Part shown: positions 24,441-32,611 of the stretch, piece after piece
Position numbering within the stretch: position 1 is the stretch's first letter
Layout: every line of letters starts with the position of its first letter
Assembly (NCBI GenBank): GCA_020440825.1
Contig: JAGRNJ010000035.1
Location: forward strand, 1-32,611
Direction: 5' to 3'
Length of the DNA: 32,611 nt
From: Leptospiraceae bacterium
GTDB taxonomy: Bacteria > Spirochaetota > Leptospiria > Turneriellales > Turneriellaceae
Position numbers and translations under genes: made by a program
The notes under the pieces: generated by a model
Databases searched by the model: none
The model's input: the letters and a program-made list of their open reading frames with translations, nothing else
What the model was told of the DNA's origin: nothing

Positions 24441-25802
24441 ATGCAGATTATTTTGAACTTCATACGCTTTATCGTCAGAAGAATTATTCTGGCAGGTTTT
24501 CTAATCAGAAAACATTTCTGGCGGCATTTTTTCTCTTCAATCGGTCTCTTGACAACATTGTTTATAGTCGCTGCTATTTTGGGTACTCTGCGACCTCTGA
24601 AAGATGCGATCGTAAAAAAAATGGAAGGTACCCTGCCCGGTGAGACCCTGCGGGTTACCCCTGCCAAGTTTGAAGTTCCGCCACTGGCTTTTTTTTCTAA
24701 ACAACGGGACCTTGCCCTTGGTGCATCTGAACGTGAACTTGCCCGGGTAAGGGCCTTACCCGGCGTGGTGCGGGCAGAACCAACCCAGATCATGCAAACG
24801 CCCGCAGTTGGCCGAATTGAGCACCCCCTGCTCGCTCATATGAACTGGCAGTTTGATGTGATGCTGCAGGGTATCACAGATAGAACAGCCCGGCCCTATC
24901 TTCAATGTCTTAAAAACTTTCAACCGACGACAATAGAAGATTCTGACGGGAAAAAAATACCTCTGATTCCTATTCTCGCACCCGCAACATACGCCGATAT
25001 TGCATCGGCTTATGCGATGATCAACGGATTGCCCGCTGTGCAACCGAAAGATTTTTTGGGAGTAAAAATACGCATTATTCTGGGACGAAGTGTCATGGGC
25101 TTTACAGCTCCTGTTCAAGAGACAGTCATGGGCCAGCTTTGTGGTTTTTTGCCACCGGGTATTGTCTCAACCATTGGAGCACCGTTGAACTGGGTGCGTA
25201 ACTCCCATCTTTCGAGAGGTATGAAAAAGTCTGCCTCTCATTATGATCAGATATTTGTTACAACCAGTGACCCTAAAAATCAACAACGGGTTGTCGCAGG
25301 AATTCAGAAACTGGGATTAAAGGTTGCAGAGAGTAAACCCAAGTATAAAGAACTGTATTCAACCCTCAGCAAAGCTGACTATATTTTATGGGGTTTTGCA
25401 GGTATTTTGCTCATATTGACGACCATCGCATTGTTTAATGCGTTCACCTTACTGGCCATGGAAAAAAAATATGAGTTCGGTTTATTCCTGGTATTCGGCG
25501 CTTCACCTTTTTTTCTATGGTTCTTAATGTTTATTGAGGGAGCCTTCTGGGGGGCCCTGCATGGGGCACTGGCTATTTTACTGGCAGGAGAATTTTTTCC
25601 ATTTATAATGGCCCGACTCTCAGAAATTCCCTTTTTTGCCAGCTTGAATGCAGCAGATCTTGAAACTTTGCAGTTTGTTCTAAGTTCACAGGAAAAATGG
25701 ATTCTGATTTCAGCAACTTCTCTTTTTTCAGGAATTGCCTCCCTACTGCCGGCAATCATATTCCTGGGCAAATCGACCCTCTCACTGGTAAAAAAAGATT
25801 GA
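24441..25802 (+). CDS. FtsX/LolC-like ABC permease
   Basis: 453 residues with the four-helix MacB topology: one helix near residues 30-50 (FFSSIGLLTTLFIVAAILG), a large extracytoplasmic domain of about 260 residues, then three C-terminal helices (about 313-340, 350-390, 425-447). Residues around 313-340 (YILWGFAGILLILTTIALF) belong to the FtsX-like domain. MacB-type machines work by mechanical coupling of a periplasmic domain, for lipoprotein release, peptide export or cell-wall enzyme control; the cargo here is unknown. Its start follows the ATPase stop directly. Confidence 0.9.
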   Translation: MQIILNFIRFIVRRIILAGFLIRKHFWRHFFSSIGLLTTLFIVAAILGTLRPLKDAIVKKMEGTLPGETLRVTPAKFEVPPLAFFSKQRDLALGASERELARVRALPGVVRAEPTQIMQTPAVGRIEHPLLAHMNWQFDVMLQGITDRTARPYLQCLKNFQPTTIEDSDGKKIPLIPILAPATYADIASAYAMINGLPAVQPKDFLGVKIRIILGRSVMGFTAPVQETVMGQLCGFLPPGIVSTIGAPLNWVRNSHLSRGMKKSASHYDQIFVTTSDPKNQQRVVAGIQKLGLKVAESKPKYKELYSTLSKADYILWGFAGILLILTTIALFNAFTLLAMEKKYEFGLFLVFGASPFFLWFLMFIEGAFWGALHGALAILLAGEFFPFIMARLSEIPFFASLNAADLETLQFVLSSQEKWILISATSLFSGIASLLPAIIFLGKSTLSLVKKD

Positions 25803-25805
25803 GAA

Positions 25806-25848
25806 CCGTCAAGAGGACGGCTTATGCAGATTAGTGCATTCTTGACGG
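25806..25848 (+). promoter_or_regulatory. Structured leader before ndk with two alternative hairpins
   Basis: CCGTCAAGA (25806-25814) can pair with TCTTGACGG (25840-25848), enclosing a smaller ATGCA/TGCAT hairpin (25824-25828 with 25835-25839). The same CCGTC can instead pair with GACGG at 25816-25820. No T-run follows the long form, so it is not a plain terminator of the permease gene. It may be a leader element, an operator or the end of the preceding transcript. Confidence 0.5.
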
Positions 25849-25920
25849 GACATCTAAATTATATTGTGTAACCAAACGGACAACGCAACGGGACTCCGCA
25901 AAAATTAACAAGAGGTAACT

Positions 25921-26355
25921 ATGCTCGATTTTATTATGGAAGATGAATTCACCCTGATTATGATTAAACCGGACGCTGTAAAACGTGGTCATACTGGTGC
26001 AATTTTGAAAAGAATTGAAGAAGAAGGTTTTCGAATTCGCGGAATGAAATATGTATCATTGACAAAAGCACAAGCAGAAATGTTCTATATTGTTCATAAA
26101 GAAAGACCATTTTTTGGTGAATTGACTCAGTTCATGGCCTCTGGTTTTATCGTCGCGGCAGTCCTGGAGAGAACCAATGCCGTTGCTCACTGGCGAAAAG
26201 TAATCGGTGCAACCGACCCGGCTGAAGCTGAAGACGGTACCATTCGCAAACTATTTGCTGCCTCAAAAGGGGAAAACGCCGTTCATGGTTCTGATTCCAG
26301 AGAGAATGCTAAATTAGAAACATCTTTCTTTTTTAACGCCTTAGAACTCGTTTAA
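25921..26355 (+). CDS. ndk: Nucleoside diphosphate kinase
   Basis: Balances nucleoside triphosphate pools by phosphate transfer through a phospho-His. 144 residues with the opening [18 protein letters not shown], and the active-site loop NAVHGSDS with His122. The ATG at 25921 has AGAGG about eight bases upstream; an alternative start at Met6 lacks such a site. Codon use is biased to GGT, GAA and AAA as in highly expressed genes. It heads the ndk-ispA-tlyA run. Confidence 0.97.
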   Translation: MLDFIMEDEFTLIMIKPDAVKRGHTGAILKRIEEEGFRIRGMKYVSLTKAQAEMFYIVHKERPFFGELTQFMASGFIVAAVLERTNAVAHWRKVIGATDPAEAEDGTIRKLFAASKGENAVHGSDSRENAKLETSFFFNALELV

Positions 26356-26356
26356 C

Positions 26357-27235
26357 GTGCCGAACGCAGAAATCACCGACGAATTTGAATTTCTGCGTTC
26401 TCAGTTCAATAATTATCTTTCTAAAAATGTTGGCTTTGATTTTCTGAATAAATATCCCGAAGGGCTCAGGCAGGCAGTCTTGTACAGCCTGCTTGCCGGC
26501 GGGAAACGACTGCGGCCAGTACTCATTCTCTGCGCTGCCAAATTCAATAATATTTCTGAAGAAAATGCTCTGAAGCTGGCCTTTGCACTCGAAGCTCTGC
26601 ATACGTATTCGCTGATTCACGATGACCTGCCCGCTATGGACAATGACGACCTGCGCCGGGGAATGCCGACCAGTCACCGAAAATTTAACGAAGCAACCGC
26701 TATTCTAGCCGGAGATGCCCTGCAGGCTGCTGCCTTTCAGGCGCTGGCTTCTGCCGGGGCGAGTACCCGGGCCATACAGTACTTTTGTGAAGTGGTCGGT
26801 GGCAGTGGTATGGTAGGCGGACAATTTATGGATATGCAGGGGATGAACAGCAGCTCTGCCATGTTACTTCGAAAAATTCATTTGCGAAAAACCGGCAGGC
26901 TCCTGGAAGCTGCAATTTCTTTGCCCTTTATATTCATGAACAAAGAAGAGCATCAGATAAGGCGCGCTAGAAATTTCGGGCTTCGACTGGGAGTATTGTT
27001 TCAAATGGCAGATGATCTTCTCGATGCAACCGGCAACGCTGAACAGTTGGGAAAGAGTCCCGGTAAAGATTTATCATCAGATAAGCTTACCTATATCAAA
27101 ATTTACGGGATCGATCGTACGCGTACCCTGTGCCGCTTGATGTCGCAAAGACTTGTCAAAAGAGCAAAGATTCTGTTCCCGAATTCTGATTTTTTTATCG
27201 GCCTGCCCGAGTGGATCATAACCCGTAAAAAATGA
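26357..27235 (+). CDS. ispA: Short-chain polyprenyl diphosphate synthase (farnesyl/geranyl type)
   Basis: Condenses isopentenyl diphosphate with allylic diphosphates to give C10-C20 precursors of undecaprenyl carriers and quinones. The first Asp-rich motif is DDLPAMD (89-95), the expanded form of bacterial farnesyl synthases, with Tyr84 five residues before it, which limits chain length. The second is DDLLD (219-223). GGKRLRP (48-54) and the GDALQAAAFQ helix are present. Length 292 fits. It starts with a GTG one base after the ndk stop and overlaps tlyA by four bases, so translation is probably coupled throughout. Confidence 0.92.
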   Translation: MPNAEITDEFEFLRSQFNNYLSKNVGFDFLNKYPEGLRQAVLYSLLAGGKRLRPVLILCAAKFNNISEENALKLAFALEALHTYSLIHDDLPAMDNDDLRRGMPTSHRKFNEATAILAGDALQAAAFQALASAGASTRAIQYFCEVVGGSGMVGGQFMDMQGMNSSSAMLLRKIHLRKTGRLLEAAISLPFIFMNKEEHQIRRARNFGLRLGVLFQMADDLLDATGNAEQLGKSPGKDLSSDKLTYIKIYGIDRTRTLCRLMSQRLVKRAKILFPNSDFFIGLPEWIITRKK

Positions 27236-27969
27236 AAATCAATATTCTCAAAGCTTTGCTCGAATCCGGGCTGGCTCAATCAGAACAGGAGGCCAGAGGG
27301 CTGGTTCTTTCTGGTAAAGTAATGTCCCATGATAAGATGATTGATAAACCGGGGACACTAATTTCTGACCTTTCTTCGTTGAGACTGCGCAATCATAAAA
27401 CAGACATAGCTCGGTCTGCTGCTAAAATAAGGCCTGCTTTTTCCCATTGGAATATAGAAATTCAAAATAAGATAACGATGGATGTAGGCAGCTCAACGGG
27501 CGGATTCGTACAGGTTCTGCTCGAGAACAATGCCAGAACAGTATTTGCGGTCGATGTCGGTTATGGCTTGTTGAACCCCGCCTTACGAAAATCGGAACAG
27601 GTTATCATACTGGAACGCACGAGAATTGAAGATCTCACCATTGAGCAGCTGCCGGCCAGCGTTGAATTTTTTACAGTCGATGTTTCTTTTACATCGTTGA
27701 TGAAAGTTCTGCCGAATATACATACTTTGTGCAGTAACAATGCACGAGGACTTGCACTCTTAAAACCCCAATTTGAAATCTCCCGGGAGCTCGCCGTTAA
27801 CGCTTTACAAAACGGAATTCTGACAGATCAAAATCTGCGAGAAGAAGTAATTTTGAAGATCATTGAGCAATTGCCATCTGTCGGTTTTACTCTACTGAAC
27901 CGGCATGCTGCATTTCTGGCAGGTACGAAGGGCAATCTCGAAGAAATTCTGTACCTGCAGAAAAATTGA
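27232..27969 (+). CDS. tlyA: TlyA family rRNA (cytidine-2'-O)-methyltransferase / hemolysin-like protein
   Basis: 245 residues: an N-terminal S4 RNA-binding domain (about 1-55, LLESGLAQSEQEARGLVLSG) followed by an FtsJ-like methyltransferase domain with SAM motif MDVGSSTGGFVQVLL and the LLKPQFE motif with the expected Lys. TlyA homologues methylate 16S and/or 23S rRNA; hemolysin names in the family come from early E. coli assays and should not be read as toxin proof. The segment SRSAAK is altered to ARSAAK after the S4 domain. It overlaps ispA by ATGA. Confidence 0.92.
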   Translation: MKINILKALLESGLAQSEQEARGLVLSGKVMSHDKMIDKPGTLISDLSSLRLRNHKTDIARSAAKIRPAFSHWNIEIQNKITMDVGSSTGGFVQVLLENNARTVFAVDVGYGLLNPALRKSEQVIILERTRIEDLTIEQLPASVEFFTVDVSFTSLMKVLPNIHTLCSNNARGLALLKPQFEISRELAVNALQNGILTDQNLREEVILKIIEQLPSVGFTLLNRHAAFLAGTKGNLEEILYLQKN

Positions 27970-28012
27970 GCAACTTATTTTCGGTATGAAGCCTTCCCCG
28001 ATTCTTGGGAAA

Positions 28013-29794
28013 CTAAAAAACCAGTTTAGAACCGAACTGTATCCCGGTAAAATTATCCTGGCCGAAAGGTGAATCGGGCCTTATACCGGGCGTCGAATAA
28101 AAAGCGCCCGGCATGAGAATACCGGCGCGTAAATACAGATGCCAGAACTCATTGTGTGTGTAATCCAGAGAAATATTGAACTCATGACCGAGCAGTTTAC
28201 CCAAACGTTCCTGCGCCCGTAGCACTGTATTCGTTACCGTCGCTGAAGTACCCTGGGCACTTACATTGTTCCAGAACTCACTTTGCCCTGTATCGACGAA
28301 CATCCACCAGTCAATTCCTGCCCTGAATTTAGTAAGAAAATAGAAGCCGGTTCCTGCATGAATACTCATTGTGCCAGATTTTCGATCATAATTATGCTCA
28401 AAATTATCCATCCCGTTGCTGGCAACATAGGAAGATGGATGCATCCCCCAGTATCGATTTGCCAGTATGCCGCCGGTATGATTTCCCTTAAAAGAAACAA
28501 ACCCGTGAGAGGTCTGCACTCCACTGGAGTTATACTGGGGACCAGAGGCATAAAAAACATCACCGAGCACCTCATAACCCAGAGTCGCTCTGTTACCCAT
28601 TTCACCCAGTACAAAGCCACCGCTGAAAGAAATTCCATTCGAGTCAACATCCTGGCTTTCGCCGGCGGCTGTCGGCAGTCTTCTATTGATACCGGTCGAA
28701 AAAGCAACATCTGTATGTGCAGAAAGCCGGGCAAAAGGCAGAGGCATTTTGTATGTAAGGCGGGTACCGCTCATTATGACATAGTCGCTATCTGCAAAAT
28801 TACCGGTAGACCCGAGGTTACTGCGATCACTGCCAGTACTCTGTACAGCCCCGAAGCGGGCAAAAAAGCCATAGCCCCGGGCGATCAATTCTGTAGCATC
28901 TGAACCGGCTGATTTCCAGTTTAAGATATTGCGAGACTCATAAACGAGACCACTGCGAAAGGTATTTACATCGCCGTCAAAATTTCTTACTCTGCGATTA
29001 TCATGAGAAAAGAAGCGAACATAGTTGACATGAATTGTAGCATCACCAGCCATTTGATAAACATCAATCAGTAAGAGACGAAAGGTACCCAATAGTCCAT
29101 CTGAGAAATTCAGGGTGACCGCATCGAGATAATCGCGCAGATAAAAATCATTGGCAACCCCCCCGCCAATTTCAAAAAACTGTCTGCCAATTCTGGTCGA
29201 CAGTTCCATTCTCTGGTTCTTAAAAAGAATATCTTCAAGGTACAGCTCACCAAATGCGAATGGGTCTGCACCGACCGAGGTAGAAGCCGCATTGTTGTTT
29301 GTTGATGCACCGGATAGCTGGTCACCCCCCCAGAAACCATTCTTAAAAACATCAAATCGGAAATACAGAGTTTCTGTTAGTGGAAAATAAAAGTTGAGAA
29401 ATAGACGCGAATAAATCACACTTACCCGGTCATCAGTATCATTGATGGCTGCCTGGTTTGAATCGTTCAACTGGCGTAAATCTCCATTATTGAATGTTCC
29501 TCCCTCGGCAATGAAACCGATCTGGTATTCCATATTCGAGAGTATGCCGTCTTTTACACTTTTGTCTCCGAAAATATTTTTTCGCTTTTCAATCTTGGGG
29601 GGCGGGAATGGCAATTCATCGGTATCAAGAGGATCTTCTCGCCATTTTGCCATTTCGGACTGTTCCGGCGGCGGCTTCTTTTGAATTTTTACTTTTTTTT
29701 CTTCAGACTCATCACCATTCGGTTCAAAAACCTGCGCAACAAGCTGCGATTGAAATACAATTACAACCAGTAAAAAAAATATCTTACACTTCAT
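28013..29794 (-). CDS. Large outer-membrane beta-barrel, alginate-export/porin-like
   Basis: 593 residues. Signal peptide (MKCKIFFLLVVIVFQSQLVA, cleavage after about residue 20), then a Pro- and charge-rich linker (about 22-75, KKPPPEQ, FPPPKIEKRK), then a barrel with many aromatic-flanked strands: RLFLNFYFPL, LYFRFDVFKNGFWGG, ELSTRIGRQFFEIGG. The RIGRQ strand and overall size recall AlgE/alginate-export-type porins. It ends in Phe (FGSKLVF). The start has AGGA in the leader AAAAATCAGGATG shared with other exported-protein genes here. It follows the membrane PilZ-like gene by 25 bases on the same strand. Substrate unknown. Confidence 0.82.
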   Translation of the reverse strand: MKCKIFFLLVVIVFQSQLVAQVFEPNGDESEEKKVKIQKKPPPEQSEMAKWREDPLDTDELPFPPPKIEKRKNIFGDKSVKDGILSNMEYQIGFIAEGGTFNNGDLRQLNDSNQAAINDTDDRVSVIYSRLFLNFYFPLTETLYFRFDVFKNGFWGGDQLSGASTNNNAASTSVGADPFAFGELYLEDILFKNQRMELSTRIGRQFFEIGGGVANDFYLRDYLDAVTLNFSDGLLGTFRLLLIDVYQMAGDATIHVNYVRFFSHDNRRVRNFDGDVNTFRSGLVYESRNILNWKSAGSDATELIARGYGFFARFGAVQSTGSDRSNLGSTGNFADSDYVIMSGTRLTYKMPLPFARLSAHTDVAFSTGINRRLPTAAGESQDVDSNGISFSGGFVLGEMGNRATLGYEVLGDVFYASGPQYNSSGVQTSHGFVSFKGNHTGGILANRYWGMHPSSYVASNGMDNFEHNYDRKSGTMSIHAGTGFYFLTKFRAGIDWWMFVDTGQSEFWNNVSAQGTSATVTNTVLRAQERLGKLLGHEFNISLDYTHNEFWHLYLRAGILMPGAFYSTPGIRPDSPFGQDNFTGIQFGSKLVF

Positions 29795-29819
29795 GCTTCA
29801 TCCTGATTTTTTAGTTTCC

Positions 29820-30842
29820 CTATAGAATCTGCTCTCTTACCGGTTTGCTGCGTGAAATCAATTCAAAAAGTTTATGTCTGTCTTTTTCTTGAATATCTAA
29901 AAATTTTAAGATTAAAGTATTATTGCCCGATTTAGAATTGTGAATTTTTACCCTGCATTCAATGAGGGTAGTATCGGGCAAATTGAGCCTCATATGCCAA
30001 TGCTCAAACTTTTCCCGTTCCTGTGTGAAGATGTGGTCGATCGGGTTTACGAGCATTGCCCGATCAGAGACAGTAATTGTCTGCATTTTAAATTCAGGAA
30101 CAACGTAATTTTCATCAATATGAAGGCCGGCAATATCTGGCTGCAGGAGAACAGGCATTTCTATATATGCCATTAGATGTTGCTCACCTTTGAATTCAAT
30201 ACTGCCTGACTGGCAGAAAATTACTGTGTCTTTGTGTTTGTCCTGCAGTACACCCGAAAACAGGTACCCACCCAACCCCGGTCGATAAGCAAATAATTTT
30301 GCTGGCAGATTTTCAGAAAAAGGAATATTACGATTGTGCAGTACAATTCTGGCATTGCTGCCGCGTACATTGAGAATATTTGCCAAAGTGCTTTCTTCTT
30401 CAAGGTCGACTGCCACCAGCTCACCTTCATTCAAATCGACCAGGCCGTGTATTGTAGTTTCAGTCTGCGAGCTTAGAATAAGCTTATCAAAAAATTTAAC
30501 GAGAGTCGTTGATTTGGCCGAGATATTTTTAAGAAATTGCTGTAAAAGTTCTGCAAACCTTTTACGTTCAAAAAGAATATTCTGTCGATCTGTTAGAGAA
30601 AGACTGTTGAAAAAAGTTTCCAGCACTGAAATTTCTTTCGCAGAGAGATCATGGGTAATTGCATAATTTTTTAAAAGAATCCAGGCAGCATTCTTTTTTA
30701 CTTTAAAACGATAATAGACAATATAGGCTGCTGCTAAAATCAAAAAACCGCACACTGTGACCAGTGAGAGCATGAGATCACTTTCAGTTACCTTCGGCAA
30801 CTGCAAGGACTCAGGAGTAATTTCGAGCAACCAGAACTTCAC
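29820..30842 (-). CDS. Membrane-anchored protein with degenerate PilZ-like C terminus
   Basis: 340 residues. One membrane helix near residues 24-44 (LMLSLVTVCGFLILAAAYIV) after a short exported N terminus, then a cytoplasmic helical region (50-115) resembling the ordering seen in some PilZ proteins, and a beta-rich C-terminal half. The end (ECRVKIHNSKSGNNTLILKF, LDIQEKDRHKLFELI) looks like the last strands and helix of a YcgR/PilZ domain, but the RxxxR and D/NxSxxG c-di-GMP-binding motifs are not recognisable. The call is therefore tentative. It lies between rimK-like and barrel genes with gaps of 36 and 25 bases on the same strand. Confidence 0.5.
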   Translation of the reverse strand: MKFWLLEITPESLQLPKVTESDLMLSLVTVCGFLILAAAYIVYYRFKVKKNAAWILLKNYAITHDLSAKEISVLETFFNSLSLTDRQNILFERKRFAELLQQFLKNISAKSTTLVKFFDKLILSSQTETTIHGLVDLNEGELVAVDLEEESTLANILNVRGSNARIVLHNRNIPFSENLPAKLFAYRPGLGGYLFSGVLQDKHKDTVIFCQSGSIEFKGEQHLMAYIEMPVLLQPDIAGLHIDENYVVPEFKMQTITVSDRAMLVNPIDHIFTQEREKFEHWHMRLNLPDTTLIECRVKIHNSKSGNNTLILKFLDIQEKDRHKLFELISRSKPVREQIL

Positions 30843-30878
30843 GTCCCCAAATAATCAAGTCATGATTATAAGTCAATC

Positions 30879-31835
30879 TCAATATCCTACCGAATCCCGC
30901 TGGTCTTTCAATTTATGCAGTTTTTCAAGATAATTTACACAGGCTAATGCTATATTCGCTCCGCTCGCTGCTTCAATGCCTTCAAGACCGGGTGAAGAAT
31001 TTACCTCAAGCACCAGAGGGCCGTTGGCAGATTGTACCATATCTACCCCGGCAAACTGCAGGCCTAACGCTCGGGCTGCAATTTGTGACGTTTTGTGCAT
31101 TTCGACTGAAAGTTCAACCCCTGACTGTGACCCTCCCCGATGCAGGTTCGCCCGAAAATCGTCGGCTACAGAATCTCTGCGCATAGCTGCCACAACCCTG
31201 CCACCGAGAATGATTACCCGAATATCACTGCCTTTTGATTCAGAAATGAATTCCTGTACCAGCACGTGCCGGCCCTGGGAAAGAAGAGTTTCCAGAATTG
31301 AACGCGCAGAACGCACCGACTCTGCTAAGATTACGCCCATACCCTGAGAACCTTCTGGCACTTTTATAATGACGGGTGCCCCGCCGACATGTTCAATGGC
31401 AATTTCAATATCAGAGAGAGAGTCGAGAAAAAAAGTTTTGGGAATCCCAATGTTGTGCTGGGATAAAATCTGCAGAGCCCGCAGTTTATCCCGACTGCGC
31501 CCCATAGCCTGAGAGCCGTTCAAGGTGGTCACCTTCATCATTTCAAACTGTCGAATCACAGAAAGAGTGTATCCTGGTTTTTTCATACCCAACCGCGGTA
31601 TAATGCAGTCAGGGGCGGAGATCTGGTTTCTCTGAAAATATAACTGCAGGCTGCGCCGCGAAAGAAGCATCGAAAGATCAATAGGCGGATATACCTTTAC
31701 TTTGTGTCCCCGTTTATAAGCTTCTTCAAACAGTCGACGCGTCGAGTACAGAGAACGGGAATTTGACAGAATGTAGATAGAAAGTGGAGACTTGCTTTTC
31801 GGGGTATCGTTGTCATGAATTGAAAGAGAATGCAT
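30879..31835 (-). CDS. RimK-like ATP-grasp ligase
   Basis: ATP-grasp enzyme joining glutamate (or a similar amino acid) to a carboxylate acceptor; E. coli RimK modifies ribosomal protein S6. 318 residues with the N-terminal pre-ATP-grasp domain IYILSNSRSLYSTRRLFEEA, the ATP loop VIIKVPEGSQGMGVILAES, FISESKGSDIRVIILGG, the RxNLHRGG motif, and the metal-binding GPLVLEVNSSPGLEGIE. These blocks match RimK more closely than LysX or cyanophycin synthetase. The acceptor could still differ, because the gene is not beside rpsF here. It is first in a minus-strand run with the PilZ-like and barrel genes. Confidence 0.9.
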   Translation of the reverse strand: MHSLSIHDNDTPKSKSPLSIYILSNSRSLYSTRRLFEEAYKRGHKVKVYPPIDLSMLLSRRSLQLYFQRNQISAPDCIIPRLGMKKPGYTLSVIRQFEMMKVTTLNGSQAMGRSRDKLRALQILSQHNIGIPKTFFLDSLSDIEIAIEHVGGAPVIIKVPEGSQGMGVILAESVRSARSILETLLSQGRHVLVQEFISESKGSDIRVIILGGRVVAAMRRDSVADDFRANLHRGGSQSGVELSVEMHKTSQIAARALGLQFAGVDMVQSANGPLVLEVNSSPGLEGIEAASGANIALACVNYLEKLHKLKDQRDSVGY

Positions 31836-31905
31836 TATTTTCTTCTATTTTGTGTGAGATACCTTGTAAAGTTGTTCTACAGATTTCTTATTTGCGAGGG
31901 AAGTG

Positions 31906-32532
31906 ATGACAAGAATTTCGATTGCCACATTTTTTATTTTTTTATACATTTGCATACCGATCACTGCACAACCGGCAAGCAACCCTTATGAGTGGAATAT
32001 TGTCTTTGAGCATAAAGGCGTCAAGGTAGAAACACGATTACGCAAAAATGGACACCTGGAATATCGGGGTGAAACCAGACTCAAAATGAGATTGGCATTA
32101 GCCAGAAATGCTTTACTCGAAGCTTTGCGTTCCTGTACCCCTGAGATGAAAGGCTGCCTTATACAGACTTTGACTCTACAGCCGAATGGAACCATGCTGC
32201 TCTATCAAAAATTTGATCTACCCTGGCCATTGACAGATCGCGATCTGGTACTGCGCGGTAGCACCAGTGAAGCGGGAAAATCATTCTGGCGATTGTTGCT
32301 CACATCTGCCCCTAACCTCAAAGAGACAGACGACAGCGCAGTTCGCATTGTGCAGGCACATGGATTCTGGCAACTGGAAAACACAGGCGGGCAGTATACA
32401 GTTGTTCGTCACCAGATGTACCTTGAGCCGGGCGGCAATCTATCGGCAGAGCTGGTCAATGACCGCATTCGGGATATCGGTATACGCACAATGAACGGTA
32501 TCGCCCGCCATGCCCATAAGTTCATTCGTTAA
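31906..32532 (+). CDS. Exported START-like lipid-binding domain protein
   Basis: 208 residues from the ATG at 31906. A signal peptide (MTRISIATFFIFLYICIPIT then A, cleavage before QPAS) leads to a START/SRPBCC-type domain: WNIVFEHKGVKVETR, an N-terminal strand-helix, the typical FDLPWPLTDRDLVLRG block, and the long C-terminal helix. START folds bind hydrophobic ligands. A GTG at 31903 is also in frame, but GAGGG at 31896-31900 sits at a better distance from the ATG. It is divergent from the rimK-like gene (about 70 bases). The stop is followed two bases later by the second copy of the structured repeat. Confidence 0.8.
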   Translation: MTRISIATFFIFLYICIPITAQPASNPYEWNIVFEHKGVKVETRLRKNGHLEYRGETRLKMRLALARNALLEALRSCTPEMKGCLIQTLTLQPNGTMLLYQKFDLPWPLTDRDLVLRGSTSEAGKSFWRLLLTSAPNLKETDDSAVRIVQAHGFWQLENTGGQYTVVRHQMYLEPGGNLSAELVNDRIRDIGIRTMNGIARHAHKFIR

Positions 32533-32534
32533 GG

Positions 32535-32611
32535 AACCTCTGAAAAAGTCCCTCCATGCACTTTTTCAGAGGTAATTCCGCGCTAAACGCGTGGGAAAAC
32601 ATCCATGTTTT
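32535..32611 (+). repeat. Structured dispersed repeat, second copy, cut by the window end
   Basis: Matches 14976-15052 over 77 bases with one difference (C at 15033, T at 32592), including the 13-base stem, the GC-rich hairpin and the AAAACAT/ATGTTTT arms. The single change turns a G-C pair in the second stem into a G-U pair, so an RNA fold would survive. Its left flank GGAACC gives a better terminal inverted repeat than the first copy. The rest lies outside the window. Confidence 0.88.

Noticed and set aside
23969-24793. 274-codon open frame on the minus strand opposite the ABC ATPase and permease
   Set aside because: It is antisense to two clearly coding, motif-rich genes, has a Ser/Arg-rich composition typical of shadow translation and crosses their boundary without any domain.
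27970-28012. Bidirectional terminator between tlyA and the barrel gene
   Set aside because: The only hairpin is TTCCC/GGGAA with an eight-base loop and no T-run, too weak to call.
28283-28903. 206-codon plus-strand open frame inside the large barrel gene
   Set aside because: It mirrors the barrel coding sequence, has no recognisable domain and no ribosome-binding site; the barrel has a signal peptide and a C-terminal Phe.

Overview
The window is a densely packed chromosomal segment of about 30 protein genes on both strands, with short intergenic gaps and several overlapping start/stop codons. There is no phage, transposase, CRISPR array, rRNA or tRNA that I can see. The organism is a diderm (Gram-negative type) bacterium: there are three outer-membrane barrel proteins including a TonB-dependent receptor, a class A penicillin-binding protein, YqgE/AlgH and Aat. 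The mix of a stand-alone NIL-domain protein, a START-like exported protein, a receiver fused to an RsbW-like ATPase domain and AT-leaning coding sequence reminds me of the spirochaete order Leptospirales, but this is a gestalt inference and no single marker proves it.

Layout. (1) 1-783: the 3' part of comF. (2) 783-4461, minus strand: aat, then the tight purine cluster purC-purS-purQ, then rsgA (TTG start). (3) 4470-5276, plus: an exported HEAT-repeat protein. (4) 5281-9376, minus: GGDEF/CBS signalling protein, mdh, yqgE, rhodanese, mnmA. (5) 9422-10274, plus: NIL-domain protein and a Yip1-like membrane protein. (6) 10338-11120, minus: ankyrin-type exported protein. (7) 11356-14961, plus: a probable major outer-membrane protein with strong terminators, then a TonB-dependent receptor. 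(8) 15187-15429, minus: a tiny secreted acidic protein. (9) 15694-19245, plus: gpsA and a PBP1a-type peptidoglycan synthase, converging on purB (minus). (10) 20796-25802, plus: an exported protein with its own promoter and terminator, then a four-gene signalling/transport cassette (histidine kinase, receiver-GHKL protein, ABC ATPase, FtsX-like permease). (11) 25921-27969, plus: ndk, ispA-type prenyl synthase and tlyA. (12) 28013-31835, minus: rimK-like ATP-grasp ligase, membrane PilZ-like protein, large outer-membrane barrel. (13) 31903-32532, plus: exported START-like protein.

The least ordinary signals are these. A short structured repeat with terminal inverted repeats occurs at 14976-15091 and again at 32535-32611 (one mismatch over 77 bases, cut by the window end), and an inverted partial copy lies at 729-750; all three sit directly behind stop codons. 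The kinase/receiver-GHKL/ABC cassette suggests partner-switching control linked to an envelope ABC transporter. The start of the TonB receptor is unclear and contains a perfect-register 15-base tandem repeat with one mismatch. The ndk leader can form two mutually exclusive hairpins. The exported-protein genes share a near-identical ribosome-binding leader.
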